From assembly GCF_020387415.1 (NCBI RefSeq), contig NZ_JAGWCB010000021.1, positions 1 through 63,234 on the forward strand: a stretch of 63,234 nt of DNA, written 5' to 3'. The notes under the pieces were generated by a model. It ran no database searches. It saw only the letters and a program-made list of their open reading frames with translations, and was not told the DNA's origin. This document shows positions 24,453 to 33,174 of this stretch, piece after piece; the stretch's first letter is position 1, and the number at the start of each line of letters is the position of its first letter. Position numbers and translations under genes: made by a program. The DNA is from Ideonella benzenivorans. Lineage in GTDB: Bacteria; Pseudomonadota; Gammaproteobacteria; Burkholderiales; Burkholderiaceae_C.

Positions 24453-25607
24453 ATGAGCCGGATTCAGGCTCTCGCGGTTCGTGCCGAGAGCATGGTTGGG
24501 CAAATCCGACAACGACTGCTGGCACCGGAGTCACGAAAGGTGGCGCCGATGCTATCAACAGCACAGCTCGCGACACTTTGCGGTGTCGATAAAGCTCACG
24601 TCAACTATCGCGTCGGCAAGGGCGACTTGCCTGCCGGGCGCTTGACGCCAACCGGGGGGAAGCGCGAGTTCACGCTCGGTGAAGCTAGGGCATGGACGAG
24701 AACGTACCGCGCCGAGAAGATGCGCCCTGAGGGGCAACGTGCGGTGTGCGTCGCGGTCGCCAACTTCAAAGGAGGCGTTTCGAAGACAACGAGCTCGATG
24801 GTTCTAGCTCAGGGTCTCAGCCTCCGCGGTCACCGCGTGCTGGCTATCGATATAGACCCGCAGGGCTCGCTCACTACCCTGCACGGCGTCCTCCCGGAAA
24901 CTGACGTGACTGAGGACATGACGATTTCTCCGTTGTGTCACGGGCAAACGAACGACCTCACCTCTGCAGTCCGTTCGACTTACTGGGATGGCATTGACCT
25001 CGTTGCCGCGGCACCGTTCCTGTTTTCCGCGGAGTTCGCCCTGCCCTCGATGCAGATGAGCAACCCGTCAGCGCGATTCTGGAATGTGCTCTCTTCGGGC
25101 CTCGAGCCGCTTCGGAGCATGTACGACGTCATCATCATCGACACGCCCCCTTCGCTTTCGTATGTGACGATCAACGGTCTGTGGGCGGCCGACGGAATCG
25201 TCGTCCCGATTCCGCCGAGCGGACTTGACTTCGCGAGCTCGGCGCAGTTCTGGTCCCTGCTCGGTGACCTTGGGACGAACCTGGATCAGCAGGAGCCAGG
25301 CGGGAGCGGTAAGGCTTTCGATTTTCTCCATGTGTTGCTCAGCCGTGTCGATCAAGCTGACGCAGCGTCGCCAGCGGTCCGGCAGTGGATTCAGGCGACA
25401 TATGGTGAGTACGTCCTACCGGTCGAGATTCCTAAAACCACTGTGACGAGCAACAAGGCGGCTGAGTTCGCGACCATTTACGACGTCCAGAAGTACGACG
25501 GTTCTGCAAAAACCTACAAGCGCGCTGTCGATGCGTACGACCGTTTCGTTGACCTCATCGAGGAGTCGGTGGTCGAAGCGTGGCGGGCGCGTGGAGAGGT
25601 CAAGTGA
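24453..25607 (+). CDS. parA: ParA-family partition ATPase (type Ia, with N-terminal HTH)
   Basis: A 384-aa protein from the ATG at 24453. The frame is open back to 24189 and an in-frame GTG lies at 24354, but that upstream DNA is full of origin repeats and parS site 1. Residues about 30-80 form a MerR-like HTH (TAQLATLCGVDKAHVNYRVG). The deviant Walker A is FKGGVSKTTS; Walker A' is IDIDPQGS; Walker B is IIIDTPPSL. ATP-bound ParA coats the nucleoid and moves ParB-parS complexes; type Ia ParA also represses its own operon. Followed by parB. Confidence 0.9.
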   Translation: MSRIQALAVRAESMVGQIRQRLLAPESRKVAPMLSTAQLATLCGVDKAHVNYRVGKGDLPAGRLTPTGGKREFTLGEARAWTRTYRAEKMRPEGQRAVCVAVANFKGGVSKTTSSMVLAQGLSLRGHRVLAIDIDPQGSLTTLHGVLPETDVTEDMTISPLCHGQTNDLTSAVRSTYWDGIDLVAAAPFLFSAEFALPSMQMSNPSARFWNVLSSGLEPLRSMYDVIIIDTPPSLSYVTINGLWAADGIVVPIPPSGLDFASSAQFWSLLGDLGTNLDQQEPGGSGKAFDFLHVLLSRVDQADAASPAVRQWIQATYGEYVLPVEIPKTTVTSNKAAEFATIYDVQKYDGSAKTYKRAVDAYDRFVDLIEESVVEAWRARGEVK

Positions 25608-25622
25608 TGGCGCTGATTCAAG

Positions 25623-25821
25623 TGGCAACCAGGTTTCCACGGGTGTGGGAATCGCTCGATCTCGATGCCTGCGGCAACCTAGTTGCCAGGCGGTTTCACC
25701 CGCGCACCCGGGGTGGAAATAGAGGCCTTGCAAGCCCCTGGCAACCGGGTTGCCATCCGTTCACGACAGTGCCCTCCCCGTCTATTCGACCCACAACGAA
25801 CATCTGGCAACCTGGTTGCCA
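25623..25821. repeat. Cluster of four parS-like palindromes between parA and parB
   Basis: Sites lie at 25623-25639 (TGGCAACCAGGTTTCCA, one mismatch), 25672-25688 (CGGCAACCTAGTTGCCA), 25739-25755 (TGGCAACCGGGTTGCCA) and 25805-25821 (TGGCAACCTGGTTGCCA). The half-site GGCAACC is nearly invariant while the central base varies, as for a dimeric binding site. Likely ParB centromere. Confidence 0.82.
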
Positions 25822-25842
25822 AATCTCCCAGGAGACCCAGCG

Positions 25843-26922
25843 ATGAGCACGAAAAATAAGCTGCTGGCGATGACTATGGGCTTGGACCCGATGGCGCAAG
25901 CGCCGGCTGAGCCTGCAGTCTCGCGCGCCCCGGGGGCGCCTGCGATACTCCCGCCGCCTGCTGAAGGTAGCTTGCCTGCGCAGAAGTTTCCGCAACTTGG
26001 CCCCGGGTCCGCCCCTCGAACCGGGCCTGGGCAGATGCTGCAGTTCCGCGGGCAAATGTTGGCAATTGAAGGCGAGCTGGCAAAGGCGCGGAGCGAGCTT
26101 CAGTTGCACGAAGGTTCGACGCCCACTCGGCTCATTGATCCGGCCCTCATCGACGGCAGCCGCTGGGCGAATCGCCATCCGGATGCGTTCAATCGCCCCG
26201 AGTTCGAAAGTCTGAAGCAGGACATCGCCCACGCCGGAGGCAACGTGCAGCCGATTCTTGTTCGGCAGGCCGCGGGGCAGGAAGGGCGCTACGAGGTAGT
26301 CTTCGGACACCGCCGTCACCGAGCCTGTCTCGAGCTCGGGGTGCCTGTGTTGGCAATGGTCACGACGTCGCCCCTTTCCGACGCGGAACTCTTCGCGGCG
26401 ATGGACCGGGAGAACCGCGAGCGCGCGGACTTGTCGCCGTACGAGCAGGGGACGATGTACCGGCGAGCGCTTGACGCAGGGCTGTATCCCTCGAATCGGC
26501 GCATGGCCGAAGCGCTCGGTGTTTCGCACACCTGGGTCGCCAACGTTCTGTCAGTCGCAGACCTGCCTGCGCCGGTCCTTGAGTGTTTTCGGTCACCCCT
26601 GGAAGTTCAGCATCGGCACGCCAAGGCCATCTCTGAAGCCCTTGAGCGCGACCGTAAAGCGGTTCTGAGGCGTGCGGAGAAGCTGCGGCAGGCACCCGCA
26701 AAGCTTGCGCCGACTGCTGTCGTCGCTGCGCTCATTAAGAGCGACGCTGGCCAGGCAGATGGTGGTCGTCAGTCACTGAAGCTGGGGCAGCGCGACGTCG
26801 GAACCTGGCAGCGTGATAGGGCAGGGCGATTGACGATTCAGCTCGATGCTGCGGCTGTTCCGGCGGACAAGGTGGAGGCTGTATTGGCTGCCTTTACGAA
26901 GGCCCTCGAGTCTGTCAACTGA
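25843..26922 (+). CDS. parB: ParB-family centromere-binding protein
   Basis: The ATG at 25843 follows GGAGA, giving 359 aa; the longer frame to 25750 is rejected because it runs through two parS sites. The ParB/Sulfiredoxin domain carries HRRHRACLELGVPV (GxRRxRA box, CTP-binding region) after IAHAGGNVQPILVR. The central HTH is RMAEALGVSHTWVANVLSVA. Family members clamp DNA using CTP and recruit ParA. Six palindromes around the gene pair are its probable sites. Confidence 0.9.
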   Translation: MSTKNKLLAMTMGLDPMAQAPAEPAVSRAPGAPAILPPPAEGSLPAQKFPQLGPGSAPRTGPGQMLQFRGQMLAIEGELAKARSELQLHEGSTPTRLIDPALIDGSRWANRHPDAFNRPEFESLKQDIAHAGGNVQPILVRQAAGQEGRYEVVFGHRRHRACLELGVPVLAMVTTSPLSDAELFAAMDRENRERADLSPYEQGTMYRRALDAGLYPSNRRMAEALGVSHTWVANVLSVADLPAPVLECFRSPLEVQHRHAKAISEALERDRKAVLRRAEKLRQAPAKLAPTAVVAALIKSDAGQADGGRQSLKLGQRDVGTWQRDRAGRLTIQLDAAAVPADKVEAVLAAFTKALESVN

Positions 26923-26928
26923 GCGGAG

Positions 26929-26945
26929 TGGCAACCGGGTTGCCG
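26929..26945. repeat. parS-like palindrome, site 6
   Basis: TGGCAACCGGGTTGCCG starts 6 bp after the parB stop. Confidence 0.75.
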
Positions 26946-27002
26946 CTCCGTAGCTCTTGGGTTGAGACCTTTGGCTTGGGTAATCAAGGTCGCTGAAATC
27001 GA

Positions 27003-27030
27003 GGGGGCAGGTTTGACCTGCCCCCTTTTT
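27003..27030 (+). terminator. Rho-independent terminator of parAB
   Basis: Perfect 10-bp stem GGGGGCAGGT / ACCTGCCCCC with a TTG loop, followed by five T (then CTTTCT). Confidence 0.92.
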
Positions 27031-27097
27031 CTTTCTAGAAGATAAAAGGGTCCCTATACGTGATGCCTACGTCTAGCCCAGCACTCAAATTTCGCCC

Positions 27098-27952
27098 ATG
27101 CGCAAACCCATCGACCTCATCCATCAAGCCACCGTGGATGGTGCACACCCCAAGCTCAATGAGCGCGTCATCTTCGCGAGTCCGGAGCTGCAGCACCTGC
27201 TGACCTCAGTCACGATGCCCGGCGACTGGAGGTACATGGATGTGCCCTGTACCGCAGTCGTCGGAGTCCAGAATCCTCAACGGGGGGCCCCGCCGGAGCC
27301 GTTCAATTGGCGCCAAGCGGCCCTGTGTCTGCACGGGGACGGCTGGGGGCTGGGGGCAATTCGATACCTCGAAGGGCCACTACGCTGCCTGGCCATGCCC
27401 GAGGCTCCAGGCGCAAAGCGGGCTCTAAAACTGACCAGCTACGCTGGCGCCGTGATTTGTTCAAACGGTGCACACAGACTTGCTGCGGCGATTCCTTGGC
27501 AGTTGCGGCCTGGCGCCAGTGGCCTGCTCCAAATGGCGGCTACCCATGAGCGTCCAGAGCTCGCTGGACGCGTAGCCGCAATCCTGGCCTACGCTGGAGA
27601 CGGCGCTCTCGAATTTGTGCAGCTGCACGCCCCAGCGCAACTCGACCAACTCGCCACGCTGGCTGATGCTCAATGCGACCTGGCCGTCCGGCTCTGTGGT
27701 GGGAGCCAGGAATCGCTCCTGGCGCTTCCCACGGATGGTGGGCCCGCCATAGAGGTCCGGCCTCGGTCTGGATGGCAACGGCTGCTGGCCAACAAAAAGG
27801 CCGATGAGGCCAGAGACACCGGATGGTTTGACTGGAGGCTACTGCCGCATGAGCTGCTCGTCGCTTGGCGTGGCAGGGGGTGGCTGCAGAGCAGCCGAGC
27901 CGGCAGCGAGCTACTTGGCGACACAGAGCCTCACGGGCCCTTGATGGCCTAG
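27098..27952 (+). CDS. Hypothetical plasmid protein
   Basis: A 284-aa protein starting MRKPIDLIHQATVDGAHPKL. No motif recognised. It contains aromatic-rich patches (WRYMDVPCTAVVGVQ; GWFDWRLLPHELLVAWRGRG) and a C-terminal AWRGRGWLQSSRAGSELLG. It follows the parAB terminator and is convergent with the HTH gene at 27957, 4 bp between stops. Probably a cytoplasmic plasmid maintenance or accessory protein. Confidence 0.55.
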   Translation: MRKPIDLIHQATVDGAHPKLNERVIFASPELQHLLTSVTMPGDWRYMDVPCTAVVGVQNPQRGAPPEPFNWRQAALCLHGDGWGLGAIRYLEGPLRCLAMPEAPGAKRALKLTSYAGAVICSNGAHRLAAAIPWQLRPGASGLLQMAATHERPELAGRVAAILAYAGDGALEFVQLHAPAQLDQLATLADAQCDLAVRLCGGSQESLLALPTDGGPAIEVRPRSGWQRLLANKKADEARDTGWFDWRLLPHELLVAWRGRGWLQSSRAGSELLGDTEPHGPLMA

Positions 27953-27956
27953 CGGC

Positions 27957-28619
27957 TCAACTGCCTTTCGATCTGTCGACCTCGTGAATCAGCGCGAAGA
28001 CGGCTCGGTCGAGTTCATCCAACTTCTCGCGTCGAACATCGTCAGGCTCATCGAAGGCAAGGTCGACTTCGCGACTGGCGGCCGCGATTTGGTCCTTGAG
28101 TTCGCGAAGCTTCGGGTTCGCCTGCTCGGCTTCGAGAACCCGCCGAGAGAGCCAGCGATGCATGGTGAGCATCTCGCTGTCACCGCTCGCTGCGCCTGCG
28201 CGAAGAGCTGCACGCCAGTTCCGCGCTGCACGTCGGACATGCTGATTTTCGGCCAATGGGAATCGCTGCAGGTGGATGTAGGGCTGACCAGTCGAGCGGT
28301 CGATGGCGAAGCTCGACAAGACGCCGATCCCATTGGCTTCGTCCTCCTCGAGGGAATGGAAGTTGGCGTCGGTGACGACATCGAGCGGCGTGACGCCGTC
28401 GGCCGCCAGCACCACAACGTAGTCTCGCCGGCGTTGAAGTTCTTCCTTCAGTTCGTACACGAACAGCCTCCACCGACCGTCCGGCATAGGCTGTGTCCCG
28501 GTCTCCCATAGCCCCACCATTCGGGGGGTGACATCCAGTCGTCGCGCAACGGCGGCTGGACTCCAGCCGAGCGCAGTTCGCATTCTATGAAGGGCAGTCG
28601 CCCTGTTGATCGCATCCAT
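27957..28619 (-). CDS. HTH (XRE/Cro-like) DNA-binding protein
   Basis: A 220-aa protein. The N-terminal HTH is ALHRMRTALGWSPAAVARRL then DVTPRMVGLWETG. The C-terminal two thirds are helical and charged with AASREVDLAFDEPDDVRREK. A perfect palindrome lies 15 bp upstream of the start codon, pointing to autoregulation. It may be a copy-number or partition-related regulator. Confidence 0.68.
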   Translation of the reverse strand: MDAINRATALHRMRTALGWSPAAVARRLDVTPRMVGLWETGTQPMPDGRWRLFVYELKEELQRRRDYVVVLAADGVTPLDVVTDANFHSLEEDEANGIGVLSSFAIDRSTGQPYIHLQRFPLAENQHVRRAARNWRAALRAGAASGDSEMLTMHRWLSRRVLEAEQANPKLRELKDQIAAASREVDLAFDEPDDVRREKLDELDRAVFALIHEVDRSKGS

Positions 28620-28633
28620 TTCTCACCTCACAA

Positions 28634-28654
28634 CTATTTCCGATGCGGAAATAG
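28634..28654. promoter_or_regulatory. Palindromic operator upstream of the HTH gene
   Basis: CTATTTCCG and CGGAAATAG (perfect 9-bp arms) flank ATG at 28643-28645. Likely autoregulatory operator of the 27957-28619 HTH protein. Confidence 0.75.
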
Positions 28655-28826
28655 TGGCCGTGAACGAAATTTGGCGCAATAGTCGGCGACTTCACTTGAC
28701 CGGCGGAAAAAAGGGCGAGTGGCATGCAGTCCCTCCTGGGCATCAAAGTGCCGAATGACGGCGGCGGAGCGGGTCGTGATGACACGATGTTGAGGCGGGG
28801 GATGGTCCCTCGGGTACTCAAATGAG

Positions 28827-29036
28827 GTGAACGTGACGACGACATTCAAGATGGCTGGCGCCCAGCTGGTTGCTTTCGACAAGACGGACAGGCCCTGCGC
28901 GGCCTGGGACGGCCCCGAAGAGCTGCTCCGCGGCCTCGAGGTTGTTCTCGCACAGGCGCCGGCCCTGGCGGACGCCATTGCCACCGCCTGCGGTCTGGTG
29001 ATGCCAGTAGGCGCAGCAGCAACAGAAGCTGAATAA
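28827..29036 (+). CDS. Small hypothetical protein with GTG start
   Basis: A 69-aa protein with a GTG start preceded by AAATGAGG. The sequence (FDKTDRPCAAWDGPEELLRG, LADAIATACGLVMPVG) has protein-like composition and ends next to a palindrome. It is divergent from the HTH gene. No family recognised; it could be a short accessory regulator. Confidence 0.45.
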   Translation: MNVTTTFKMAGAQLVAFDKTDRPCAAWDGPEELLRGLEVVLAQAPALADAIATACGLVMPVGAAATEAE

Positions 29037-29038
29037 AT

Positions 29039-29064
29039 ACCGTGATAACTACTATTATCACGGT
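29039..29064. promoter_or_regulatory. Perfect palindrome (terminator or operator) upstream of the DUF1173-like gene
   Basis: ACCGTGATAA and TTATCACGGT flank CTACTA, followed by GTCAGCTTTTTAG. The trailing T5 fits a terminator for the small upstream gene; the symmetry and the position before 29182 also fit an operator. Confidence 0.6.
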
Positions 29065-29181
29065 GTCAGCTTTTTAGTTGCAAAACTGCCAGTTCTGGCT
29101 GACACTTCCCTACATCATTGATTCGGCAGAAGTTTTCGTCTCCCGGCTGAAAGCGATGGCCACAACCGAGAGGAGGGCGCG

Positions 29182-30456
29182 ATGAGCTTCTACCCAGTCG
29201 CCGTCGACGGCGAGCTGCTTGACCTCTCGCTGTTCGAAGACGGCCCGCTCAACGAGCGACTGCAGGTCGCGCAGAACAGGCGCCAGGTCATTCACTGCCA
29301 CTGCCATGAAGGGCGTGGCGAGCCGGCGCCGGCAAGTCCGCTGCGCCTGACGCCGGTGCGCCGCGGCGTGGACTACCACCTGCGCCGCGACCCGGACGAT
29401 GCTGATGCACACCACGCGGACTGTCGGCACTTCACTCTCTCTTCCTGCCAGCTTGCCCAAATCGGACTTTCGACCGACGCGCTGCGCGTAAGCGACGAGG
29501 GCGAGCTGCGCATCAACCTGGACTTCGGCCTGGGCGAGTCGGGCGACCGCGACATTGCAGCGGCCATCGTCCAGTACCACCACCCGGACGGAAAGACGAC
29601 TCAGACTCGCTCTCGTGCCAGCCTGCTCGGTCTTCTGCATCTGCTGTGGGCGCGCGCGGAGCTCAACCGGCACGACCCGCGCCGAAGACTTTCCGGGCCT
29701 GGGCCGTGGGAGCGGCTGCGCCAGGTGGCGCGACACACCGTTCCCAACTCGATGCGCAGCCTGTCCGAACATGGGCTGTCCAGCATCCTGCTGCTACCCA
29801 CCAATGCGACCGCCGAGGCCAGCGAACAGGCCAGGCGCAACCGCGCCAAGCTCTTCGAGGCCCACAAGAAGCGCCGCGTGATGTTCGCCTGCCAGCTCGA
29901 CCCGCATCTGCTTGAGGCGCGCAACGCCGGCGGCTTCGCTGACCTCTACCCGGCCTTCGGCGTCGGCCTGACGGTGCACGGAGACCTCATCACCCAGATG
30001 CTCGAGCAACACCCGTCTGAACGTGCGGCACTGGCCACCGGCCAGGCCGTCATCGCCATCGGCGTAGCCAAAGTGTGGGAGCGCAGCCGCGGTCGCCTCG
30101 CTGCGACCGTGGAGCGCATGGCGTTGATGGGCGTAACCGACCGGTACATCCCGGTCGAGTCTTCTTACTGGCGCGCCCTGGCTGAGTACCTGGAGGCCAC
30201 CGGCCGCAGCTACATGAAGCCACTCAAGCACGACGCTGCCGACCTAGTTCACCCCGACTTCGTGCTTACCGACACGCCAGCACAGGTTGCGCTCGAGGTC
30301 TACGGCATGGACACGCCGGACTACTTGGCCAGGAAGGCGGAAAAGCAAGAGTTGTACGCCCAACGTCTGCCTGGGCGGCACTGGCAGTGGGAAGCCCTCC
30401 ATGAGCGACTGGAGGTGGCCGTTCGGCATCTCCCGGCACCAATGAATCGAGCATGA
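29182..30456 (+). CDS. DUF1173-like plasmid protein
   Basis: A 424-aa protein; ATG follows GAGAGGAGGG. CHCHEGRGEPAPASPLRLTP near residue 40 and a later C in HHADCRHFTLSSC suggest a metal-binding N-terminus. The C-terminus HPDFVLTDTPAQVALEVYGM then YLARKAEKQ resembles a PD-(D/E)xK-type core. DUF1173 proteins occur on plasmids and integrative elements with no known function. It overlaps the 670-aa integrase (ATGA), so the two are cotranscribed. Confidence 0.65.
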   Translation: MSFYPVAVDGELLDLSLFEDGPLNERLQVAQNRRQVIHCHCHEGRGEPAPASPLRLTPVRRGVDYHLRRDPDDADAHHADCRHFTLSSCQLAQIGLSTDALRVSDEGELRINLDFGLGESGDRDIAAAIVQYHHPDGKTTQTRSRASLLGLLHLLWARAELNRHDPRRRLSGPGPWERLRQVARHTVPNSMRSLSEHGLSSILLLPTNATAEASEQARRNRAKLFEAHKKRRVMFACQLDPHLLEARNAGGFADLYPAFGVGLTVHGDLITQMLEQHPSERAALATGQAVIAIGVAKVWERSRGRLAATVERMALMGVTDRYIPVESSYWRALAEYLEATGRSYMKPLKHDAADLVHPDFVLTDTPAQVALEVYGMDTPDYLARKAEKQELYAQRLPGRHWQWEALHERLEVAVRHLPAPMNRA

Positions 30457-32465
30457 CGAAACCAGCCAACGCGACGACACCAAAGCTGTCGAACGTCGAC
30501 TTCCGCTTCATCAGCGCCTGGGTGCAGGGCATTGACGTGCGGGGGGCATGGGAGATGTACCAGCTGCACCGCGGCCCCGGCGACATGCGTCGAATCCGGA
30601 ACACCACCCGGCTGCTGATGGACCTGCTGGCCGGCATCGGCAAGCGTCACGGGCTGCCAGAAGCTGCGGTGCTGCGTCGAGACGCCACACGTATCGCGTC
30701 CATGAATTCAGGTGCAACGTCGCTGACTTCATCGACGGTGGCCATGAACTCATCGTCGGCGGCGGTGAAATCAGCGCATGCACCGACGCTGGACCAGTTC
30801 CGGGAGGAGCTCGAGGACCCGGATTACTACTCCGAGGCCGAGCTCATCGAGCTCTGGCAGGAGCGCTATGGAAGCGCGAAGGCAGGGCCTTCGTCAAACG
30901 ACACTGGCAGCGGCCTGGCCTCGCGGCCGCAGCCAACGTCCGAGGAGCGAGCGTTCCAGCGCCGCGCCCGTCTGGTCAAGCGTCAGCTGGAGGCCTTGCG
31001 CAAGCTTGAGGCCTTGGCCGCCGCGGCACCGATGCCGGAAGACCTGGTCGAGGCCTGGCTGTTCAACAGCGAGACCGCCAAGCGCTTGCGCACCGTGGGC
31101 ATCCTGCGCCTTGGCGAGCTGATGTTCTTCATCCGCCAGCATGGCTACCGCTGGTATCGCAAGGTGCCGCGCATCGGCGAGGAGGGCGCCAAGCGCCTGG
31201 TCACGTGGCTCCAGCAGCACGAGGCGACCCTGGGCCCGGTGTCGCAGACCGCGCTGGCACCGTTGACGAAGCTCGATGTCACCGCGGTACAGCCGGCACC
31301 GACAACTGGCGTGGTGCCGTTCGAGCGGCTCGTGGTGCCGTCGACATTGTCCGGTGCAACTGGCCGAAATCGTGCTGTGGTCGAGGACTGCAGCATCAAG
31401 GTCTCGGACGACTACGGGGCAATCAAGGCATGGCTGTCGATGTACGCGCCCGGTATCGACCCGGTGACGCGAGAGCAGGTCGGCAACGCGAACACCTGGC
31501 GAGCCTACCGAAAGGAGGCCGAGCGGCTTCTGCTGTGGTCAATCTTCGAACGCCACAAGGCACTGAGCGACCTCGATCCTCTGGATATCGCCGACTACCG
31601 TCGCTTCCTGGTGACTCCCGGGCCGCTTTTCGTGGGCTCCAAGAGCGCGCAGCGTTGGAGCGAGCACTGGAGGCCATTCGAGGGCCCGCTCAAGCCGCGC
31701 TCGCGCATCGCCGCCGAGACCATCTGCAAGACCATGTTCTCCTGGCTCGTTGAGGTTGGATACCTGAGACACAACCCCTGGGCTCAGACTCGTGGGGGAA
31801 CCAAGGTGCGACAACTGCAGGAGCTGCGCTCGCTCTCCGACCACCAGTGGGCTCTGGTCGATGCCTGGCTGAAGGCATTGCCGGCGACGCCGGCGAACAC
31901 ACGACTCCGCTTCATGTTTCGCTTTGCCTTCGTCTCTGGCATGCGGGAGACGGAGCTCGCCAATGCCAGGGTCTCGTGGCTGTACCAGGACGCGGGGGAG
32001 GGCGGCGAGCTCGTCTGGAACCTTCGAGTCATTGGCAAGGGCGAGAAGCCCCGAGACCTCCCGCTGCCGGAGCGATTTGTCGACGAGCTGCGCGAGCACC
32101 TGGTCGACAAGGGGCACGACGGGGTCTTCTACGATGTCAGCGAAGAGATGGACTTCCCCATCCTCTCGGCCCTAGTCGACCCTCGGAATCCGATGGACGG
32201 AAAGCGAGTCTACGAGCTTATGAAGGCTGCCCTGGTGGCTTGCGCTAACGACGTGGAGCGCACGGACCCCGCTGCCGCTGCGCGTATTAGGAAGGCATCG
32301 CCGCACTGGGTGCGCCACACGCATGGCCGGATGTGGGTCGAAGGCGGCGGTGACCGCGGCATTCTGCGAGACCGCCTGGGCCACGCCTCCATCGTGACCA
32401 CCGGCATCTACGACAGGTCGGACATCAGGCGTCAGCGTGGGGTGGTTGAGCGTCTGTTCGGGTAG
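30453..32465 (+). CDS. Large tyrosine recombinase/integrase
   Basis: A 670-aa protein. The N-terminal half (1-290) is a plasmid-type extension; from about 305 the core-binding domain begins. The C-terminal catalytic domain has Arg in SGMRETELANA, H-x-x-R in HWVRHTHGRMW, LGHASIVTTGIYDR with the Tyr nucleophile. All catalytic positions are intact. Such large integrases move or resolve plasmids and islands. Directly downstream, after a gene-poor 0.5 kb, lies the phased 11-bp box array, which may be a binding target. Confidence 0.82.
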   Translation: MTKPANATTPKLSNVDFRFISAWVQGIDVRGAWEMYQLHRGPGDMRRIRNTTRLLMDLLAGIGKRHGLPEAAVLRRDATRIASMNSGATSLTSSTVAMNSSSAAVKSAHAPTLDQFREELEDPDYYSEAELIELWQERYGSAKAGPSSNDTGSGLASRPQPTSEERAFQRRARLVKRQLEALRKLEALAAAAPMPEDLVEAWLFNSETAKRLRTVGILRLGELMFFIRQHGYRWYRKVPRIGEEGAKRLVTWLQQHEATLGPVSQTALAPLTKLDVTAVQPAPTTGVVPFERLVVPSTLSGATGRNRAVVEDCSIKVSDDYGAIKAWLSMYAPGIDPVTREQVGNANTWRAYRKEAERLLLWSIFERHKALSDLDPLDIADYRRFLVTPGPLFVGSKSAQRWSEHWRPFEGPLKPRSRIAAETICKTMFSWLVEVGYLRHNPWAQTRGGTKVRQLQELRSLSDHQWALVDAWLKALPATPANTRLRFMFRFAFVSGMRETELANARVSWLYQDAGEGGELVWNLRVIGKGEKPRDLPLPERFVDELREHLVDKGHDGVFYDVSEEMDFPILSALVDPRNPMDGKRVYELMKAALVACANDVERTDPAAAARIRKASPHWVRHTHGRMWVEGGGDRGILRDRLGHASIVTTGIYDRSDIRRQRGVVERLFG

Positions 32466-32957
32466 TAGGACATCTGAATCAAAAGGGGCAAGCCCCTTGC
32501 TGCTCGACCAGTGCCCTGATTTAGCCAGTGCTTGATCGCCGCGACGATGACCTCGGTCTCAGTCACGCGGCGTCCGGCGAGCATCTCTTGCGCCACGTAG
32601 GCCTAAAGCTGAACAGCAACGTGACGAGCTGGGCTATCTGCCCTTCAGCCAGGCTGGCGGTGCCTTGCTCAGCTGACTTCGGATTCGGATAAAGGACACG
32701 GTTCTGCACCTATCCATCTCCTCTCTTTTTCAGCTGTGTGCACGTTACTAGGACACGTCTCTGTCAAGTCGGGGGCGTTACCTGAACGCCTTCGGCTACA
32801 TCGCTAGGCTGCCCAAATCCAACCGCGGGCGCCCCGGTCGACGCCCTCCTTGGATCCCTCATGAACCCTCTTGCAGCCCAATTCCAAGGCTGAACGACTC
32901 CTTGAACGGAAAGTTTGGGTGCCCCGAATCGGCCCCGCAACGAATCCGGCGCCAAGT
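32466..32957. other. Gene-free stretch with a degenerate IstB fragment
   Basis: No intact gene. At 32622-32671 the plus strand reads [16 protein letters not shown], matching IstB (ATPase helper of IS21 elements), with stops on both sides. The rest is unassigned. Confidence 0.6.
32622..32671 (+). pseudogene. IstB (IS21) fragment
   Basis: Encodes [16 protein letters not shown], identical to residues of the longer IstB remnant on the opposite strand at 33701-34290. Only about 16 codons remain. Confidence 0.65.
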
Positions 32958-33115
32958 TGATACTCAAATGAACACCACGCGATGTTCGATTGATGTTCGA
33001 TTGATGTTCAACTGGACATCAACTCGCCGACTTTGGTCGCGAACCCAGAGTTGAACACCACATGAACATCATCTGGTGTTCAGTTGAGCATCAATTGATG
33101 TTCACGTAGACACCA
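32958..33115. repeat. Phased array of twelve 9-bp boxes at 11-bp spacing, two sets of six
   Basis: Boxes of consensus TGATGTTCA or its complement TGAACATCA start at 32958, 32969, 32980, 32991, 33002 and 33013, then at 33052, 33063, 33074, 33085, 33096 and 33107. Spacers are always 2 bp; a 30-bp unit (33022-33051) separates the sets. The period is about one helical turn, so a protein would polymerise along one face. The geometry matches known centromere-like arrays (R388 stb 9-bp repeats with 2-bp spacers; R1 parC 11-bp repeats in two clusters). No ribbon-helix-helix partner gene is obvious nearby. Confidence 0.88.
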
Positions 33116-33174
33116 ACTCGCTCTCGACTTGTCATTTCGCCACGAATGCGTTTAAGGACGCCCGTTTTACGGTT

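Noticed and set aside
18581-32465. Integrated prophage, suggested by several integrases
   Set aside because: No capsid, terminase, tail or lysis genes; rep, parA/B and circular ends indicate a plasmid.
32958-33115. CRISPR array
   Set aside because: Unit is 11 bp with 2-bp spacers, no variable spacers and no cas genes.
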